The notes under the pieces are model-generated. The model made no database searches. It was not told the DNA's origin and saw only the letters and a program-made list of their open reading frames with translations. This document shows, piece by piece, positions 21,732-25,184 of a stretch of DNA of 25,184 nucleotides. Both the position numbers and the translations under genes were made by a program. The DNA is from JBFWQM01 sp050249455. Its GTDB lineage: Bacteria > Pseudomonadota > Alphaproteobacteria > MPNO01 > VGEU01. The stretch lies in NCBI GenBank assembly GCA_050249455.1, contig JBFWQM010000058.1, positions 1 through 25,184 on the forward strand, given 5' to 3'. The first letter of the stretch is position 1. Each line of letters starts with the position of its first letter.

Positions 21732-21842
21732 CCCACCTCACCCGCTCGCTGCGCTCGCACCCTCTCCCCCCTGAAGGGCGGAGAGGGTTTCCGTCTTCTT
21801 CCTCTCCGCCCCGGGGGGCGGAGAGGGTCGGGGTGAGGTGGG
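21732..21842. repeat. Composite palindromic element (REP/MITE-like) between glnD and murJ
   Basis: The segment is bounded by perfect 12-bp inverted repeats, CCCACCTCACCC (21732-21743) and GGGTGAGGTGGG (21831-21842). Inside are two hairpins. CCCTCTCC/GGAGAGGG (21760-21767 and 21780-21787) has a 12-nt loop. CCTCTCCGCCCC/GGGGCGGAGAGG (21801-21812 and 21815-21826) is a nearly loopless 12-bp palindrome. The CCTCTCC core thus recurs. The design resembles intergenic palindromic repeats seen in alphaproteobacteria. It encodes no protein and fills most of the 172-nt gap between the glnD stop and the murJ start. Confidence 0.7.
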
Positions 21843-21861
21843 GCGACCTGGGGCACGAAGC

Positions 21862-24606
21862 TCAGGGCGCGTCGGCCGGGTCGGCGAGGATGGCGAGCAG
21901 GGTCTCGCGAATCTGCTTCAGCTTGCCCTCGTGGGTGATCTGCAGGCCGAACACGTCCTTGACGTAGAAGACGTCGACCGCGCGCTCGCCGTAGGTGCTG
22001 ACGATGGCGCTGGCGATCTGCAGGCCGAGGTCGGTCAGCGCGCGCGTCACGTCGTAGAGCAGGCCGGGGCGGTCGCGGCCGTTGACCTCCACCACCGTGA
22101 AGGTGCGGCTCGCCTTGTTGTCGATCAGCACGCGCGGGATGACGTTGAACACCCGCGTGCGCGCCGGCAGCGGCGGCCGCTTGGCGAGCTCCTGCGTCGG
22201 GCGCAGCCGGCCGGCGAGCGTCTGCTCGATGTGGCTCGACAGCTTGGCGAGCTTGGTCGGGTTGTCGAACGCGCCGCCGCCCGCCTCCTGCACCGAGAAG
22301 GTGTCGAGCGCCATGCCGTTGGTCAGCGTGAAGATCTTCGCATCGACGATGTTGGCGCCGTTGATCGCCATCGCGCCGGCGATCTGCGCGAAAAGGCCCG
22401 GGTGGTCGGAGGTGTAGATCGTGATGTCGGTGGCGTCGCGGTAGCGGTCGACGCGGGTGTCGATGGTCAAGGGTGCGGCGCGGCGCTCCGCCTCGCGCAC
22501 CAGGCCGGCGTGGTAGACCTGGGTCTCGGTGTCGCAGGCGAGCCAGTAGGACGGGTAGCCGCGGGCGAGCTGCGCCTCGACGTCGGCGGCGGCCCAGCCG
22601 GCCTGCGCCAGCGCCGCCGACAGCCGCTCGCGCGCGCGGTCGATGCGCGCGGTGCGCCCTTCGACCGCGTGGCCGCCGGTGATCACCTCCTCCGCCGCGT
22701 AATAGAGGTCGCGCAGCAGCGCCGCCTTCCAGGCGTTCCACACGTTGGGGCCGACGGCGCGGATGTCGGCGACCGTGAGCACGAGGAGGAGCCGGAGCCG
22801 TTCCAGCGATTGCACGATCTCGACGAAGTCTGCGATCGTCTTCGGGTCGTTGAGGTCGCGGCGGAACGCGGTGTTGCTCATCGCGAGGTGGTAGCGCACC
22901 AGCCACGACGCGGTCTCCGTCTCTTCCGCATCGAGGCCGAACCGAGGCCCGAGCTTCGCCGCCACGTCGGCGCCCAGGATCGAATGGTTGCCGCCGCGGC
23001 CCTTGGCGATGTCGTGGCACAGGAGCCCGACATAGAGCGCGCGCCGCGACTGGATCTTGTGCACGATCTCGGTGGAGAGCGGCATCTCCTCCTTGTAGAG
23101 GCCTTCCTCGACCCCGTGCAGGATGCCGATGGCGAAGATGGTGTGCTCGTCCACTGTGTACACATGGTACATGTCGTGCTGCATCTGCGCCACGACGCGG
23201 CCGAAGTCGGGCACGAAGCGGCCGAACACGCCGGCCTCGTTGAGGCGGCGCAGCGCGGCCTCCGAATCGTGGCGACTGGTCAGCATCTCCAGGAACAGGC
23301 GGTTCGCCTCGGCGTCGTCGCGGATGCGCGACACCAGCCGGATGTTGCGCGTCACCTCCTGCAGCGCGCGCGGATGGATGTCGAGGCCGTTGACCATCGC
23401 CGTGTGGAACAGCCGCATGATGTTCACCGGGTCGGCGGTGAACGTGGTCTCGTTCGTCACCGTCAGGCGGCCGCCGCGCACCTGGAACCCCTGAATGTCG
23501 CGCGCGCGCGGCCAGAACCGCTGCAGCGAGAGCTTCGGCTGTCGCTTGTGCTCGGCCTCCAGCGCCGCGCAGAAGATGCGCGTCAGGTCGCCGACCTCCT
23601 TCGCGAACAGGTAATAGTGCTTCATGAAGCGCTCGACGCCGCGCGTTCCGACGTGGTCGGTGTAGTTCATGCGGCTGCCGATCTCCGGCTGCAGGTCGAA
23701 GGTCAGCCGCTCCTCGGCGCGGTTGGTCAGGTAGTGCAGGTTGCAGCGCACCGTCCACAGGAAGCGGTGCGCCTTGGCGAAGCGCTGCGCCTCCTTCGCG
23801 GTTAGCACGCCGCGCTTCACCAGGTCGGCGACGTCGTCGACCTGGTAGAGGTACTTGGCAATCCAGAACAGCGTGTGCAGGTCGCGCAGGCCGCCTTTGC
23901 CGTCCTTGACGTTGGGCTCCAGCACGTAGCGCGAATCGCCCATCTTCTGGTGGCGCTGGTCGCGCTCGGACAGCTTCGCTTCCACAAAGGCGGGGCCGGT
24001 GCCGGCGGCGACCTCGGCAAAGCGTCGGCGCAGCTCGGAGAACAACGTCGCGTCGCCCCACAGATAGCGCGCCTCCAGCACCGCGGTGCGGATGGTCACG
24101 TCGGCGCGCGACAGGCGGATGCAGTCGTCGACCGAGCGGGTGGCGTGACCGACCTTCAGGCCGAGGTCCCACATCATGTAGAGCGTGAACTCGATCACTT
24201 GCTCCTGGCGCGGGGTCTCCTTGTAGGGCAGCAGGAACAGGAGGTCGATGTCGGACGACGGCGCCAGCTCGCCGCGGCCGTAGCCGCCGACGGCGGCGAC
24301 GCACAGGCGGTCGGCGGCGGTCGGGTTCGCCGCCGGGTAGACCCGGTCGGAGGCGAAGCCGACCAGCGCCGACATGATGCCGTCCATCAGCCGCGCCAGC
24401 TCGGCCGCCGCCTCGTCGCCCGGCGTCCCGGCCTCGAACCGGGAGCGGATCGCGGCGCGGCCCTCGCCCAGCACGCGCTTGAGCATGCCGAGCGCATCGG
24501 CCCGCCCGCCGTCGCGCAGCCGGCCTTCGGTCGTGCACAATATCGCCAGCGCGTCCGGCAGGCCGGCCAGGTCCAAGGCGGGCAGGGTGTCGTGGATCGC
24601 GTCCAT
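21862..24606 (-). CDS. glnD: Bifunctional PII uridylyltransferase/uridylyl-removing enzyme GlnD
   Basis: GlnD senses glutamine and uridylylates or deuridylylates PII proteins, controlling nitrogen assimilation. The 914-residue protein has all domains in order. The nucleotidyltransferase motif is GGYGRGELAPSSDIDLLFL (residues 107-125, Asp119 and Asp121). The HD hydrolase motif CHDIAKGRGGNHS is near residue 530. Two C-terminal ACT domains begin near residues 727 (ITIYTSDHPGLFAQIAGAM) and 832 (TVVEVNGRDRPGLLYDV). The ATG at 24606 gives a typical length; the open frame continues upstream into the flavoprotein gene without family resemblance. Only 44 nt separate it from that gene, and a TATATT sequence just before the ATG hints at a near-leaderless transcript. 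Confidence 0.97.
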   Translation of the reverse strand: MDAIHDTLPALDLAGLPDALAILCTTEGRLRDGGRADALGMLKRVLGEGRAAIRSRFEAGTPGDEAAAELARLMDGIMSALVGFASDRVYPAANPTAADRLCVAAVGGYGRGELAPSSDIDLLFLLPYKETPRQEQVIEFTLYMMWDLGLKVGHATRSVDDCIRLSRADVTIRTAVLEARYLWGDATLFSELRRRFAEVAAGTGPAFVEAKLSERDQRHQKMGDSRYVLEPNVKDGKGGLRDLHTLFWIAKYLYQVDDVADLVKRGVLTAKEAQRFAKAHRFLWTVRCNLHYLTNRAEERLTFDLQPEIGSRMNYTDHVGTRGVERFMKHYYLFAKEVGDLTRIFCAALEAEHKRQPKLSLQRFWPRARDIQGFQVRGGRLTVTNETTFTADPVNIMRLFHTAMVNGLDIHPRALQEVTRNIRLVSRIRDDAEANRLFLEMLTSRHDSEAALRRLNEAGVFGRFVPDFGRVVAQMQHDMYHVYTVDEHTIFAIGILHGVEEGLYKEEMPLSTEIVHKIQSRRALYVGLLCHDIAKGRGGNHSILGADVAAKLGPRFGLDAEETETASWLVRYHLAMSNTAFRRDLNDPKTIADFVEIVQSLERLRLLLVLTVADIRAVGPNVWNAWKAALLRDLYYAAEEVITGGHAVEGRTARIDRARERLSAALAQAGWAAADVEAQLARGYPSYWLACDTETQVYHAGLVREAERRAAPLTIDTRVDRYRDATDITIYTSDHPGLFAQIAGAMAINGANIVDAKIFTLTNGMALDTFSVQEAGGGAFDNPTKLAKLSSHIEQTLAGRLRPTQELAKRPPLPARTRVFNVIPRVLIDNKASRTFTVVEVNGRDRPGLLYDVTRALTDLGLQIASAIVSTYGERAVDVFYVKDVFGLQITHEGKLKQIRETLLAILADPADAP

Positions 24607-24612
24607 GGCTTC

Positions 24613-24636
24613 GTAATATAGGGCCTCGGTTACCGA
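24613..24636 (-). promoter_or_regulatory. Possible glnD promoter with palindrome
   Basis: On the minus strand, TATATT (24619-24614) is an isolated AT-rich -10-like box ending 7 nt before the glnD ATG. Directly upstream is the palindrome TCGGTTACCGA (24626-24636), at about the spacer position. No -35 box is evident, so an activator would be needed. A start from this box would leave almost no leader. Confidence 0.3.
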
Positions 24637-24650
24637 ACCCGGAAGCGCCG

Positions 24651-25184
24651 CTACCGGCGGCGCTGCGCCACGATCGTGTCGGCGGCGATCAGCCCGATCG
24701 CGAACGCCTTCATCAGGCCGCCGACATAGCCCGCCGCCGGGCCGCCCTCGATCCCGCCGACCGCGGAACCGGCGGCAAAGAGGCCGGCAACCGGCCGGTC
24801 CGCCCCGTCCAGCACCCGGCCATGGCCGTCCACCGCCAGCCCGCCGGAGGTGACCGTGATCCCGGCGCAGAGCGGGATGGCATAGAACGGCGGCTGCGCC
24901 ACCGGGTGCGCCGGGTAGACGGCCGTGGTGCGCGTCGGCGCGCGGTCGCCCCGGTTGAACGCCGCCACCGTGGCGGCGAGGCCGCCGGGGTCGATCCCCG
25001 CCTGCGCCGCCAGCCCGGCGAGGCCGCCGGCCTCGATCACCGTGCCGCCGGCGTCGAGCAGCGCCGGGTTGGGCGGCACGTTGTCGGTGGTCCGCGCGTC
25101 GTCCCACACCGTCGCGTCGAACACCGCGACCGCCGACAGCGGGTCGGGCAGCCGGGCGATGGCGTTGGCCATGAAGATGCCGCC
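24651..25184 (-). CDS. FAD-dependent fumarate-reductase/dehydrogenase-like flavoprotein (5' end outside window)
   Basis: The last 177 residues of a larger protein are visible; the frame runs open past an internal ATG at 25172 (GGIFMANAIARL) to the window edge. The C-terminal block resembles the FAD_binding_2 family (fumarate reductase or ketosteroid-dehydrogenase-like flavoproteins): PFYAIPLCAGITVTSGGLAV, then VLDGADRPVAGLFAAGSAVG and GGPAAGYVGGLMKAFAIGLI, which closes the FAD site. The catalytic arginine region and the N-terminal Rossmann fold are missing, so the substrate cannot be told. It ends 44 nt before glnD on the same strand. Confidence 0.85.
   Translation of the reverse strand, partial: GGIFMANAIARLPDPLSAVAVFDATVWDDARTTDNVPPNPALLDAGGTVIEAGGLAGLAAQAGIDPGGLAATVAAFNRGDRAPTRTTAVYPAHPVAQPPFYAIPLCAGITVTSGGLAVDGHGRVLDGADRPVAGLFAAGSAVGGIEGGPAAGYVGGLMKAFAIGLIAADTIVAQRRR

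Noticed and set aside
21838..23805. 655-codon plus-strand open frame opposite glnD
   Set aside because: It is antisense to a complete glnD and has a composition typical of shadow frames (Arg, His, Val, Asp, Ala), with no signal or motif.
1..25184. CRISPR array, phage, insertion sequence, tRNA or defence island
   Set aside because: I found no regularly spaced repeats, transposase or integrase motifs, tRNA-like cloverleafs or known defence genes.

Overview
The window is high-GC DNA from an alphaproteobacterial chromosome, most likely a member of the Rhodospirillales or a close relative. This rests on gene content and order: nusA-rimP-trmB-metK-XRE regulator-lnt-corC-ybeY-phoH-miaB-acyltransferase-olsB-fur-mucR, then rimI-tsaB-nifU and trpS-murJ-glnD. 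MucR/Ros regulators, OlsB-type acyltransferases and a cysteine-poor Fur point the same way. GTG and TTG starts are frequent and many genes overlap by 4 nt. I see no tRNA, rRNA, transposase, phage gene or CRISPR array.

Layout. 1-6230 (minus strand): nusA (3' end outside the window), rimP, trmB, metK, an XRE regulator and lnt. 6463-12049 (minus): a run in the order olsB, PlsC/OlsA-type acyltransferase, miaB, phoH, ybeY, corC, with GTGA and TTGA overlaps and at least one internal promoter candidate. 12131-13066 (minus): fur and a mucR-type regulator, each with a recognisable promoter. 13210-15233: tusA (plus) converges on tsaB-rimI (minus), and a D-Ala-D-Ala dipeptidase gene (plus) lies between tsaB and nifU. 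15261-18056 (minus): TauE/SafE permease, Alph_Pro_TM membrane protein, universal stress protein and NifU/NfuA. 18215-24606 (minus): trpS, murJ and glnD, interrupted by a plus-strand gene for a secreted PEP-CTERM-like protein (19481-20119). 24651-25184 (minus): the C-terminal part of a flavoprotein dehydrogenase whose 5' end is outside the window.

How the genes work together. Most of the window is housekeeping: transcription and ribosome assembly (nusA, rimP, ybeY), tRNA modification (trmB, miaB, tsaB), SAM synthesis (metK), envelope and lipid assembly (lnt, murJ, olsB plus acyltransferase), metal and nitrogen control (fur, glnD) and Fe-S assembly (nifU). The accessory parts are the sulfur-flavoured TauE/Alph_Pro_TM cluster with tusA nearby, the dipeptidase, the PEP-CTERM-like protein and the flavoprotein.

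No complete new multi-gene system is evident. The most interesting signals are regulatory or concern translation starts: a terminator-like hairpin in the rimP-nusA leader, trmB with a conserved N-terminus but no usual start codon, strong ribosome sites followed by in-frame ATC at rimP and lnt, a palindrome inside the XRE promoter, and a composite inverted-repeat element between glnD and murJ. No stretch over 300 bases lacks a gene. The largest gaps are 4378-4628, 6231-6462 and 19226-19480, and their contents are described in the entries.
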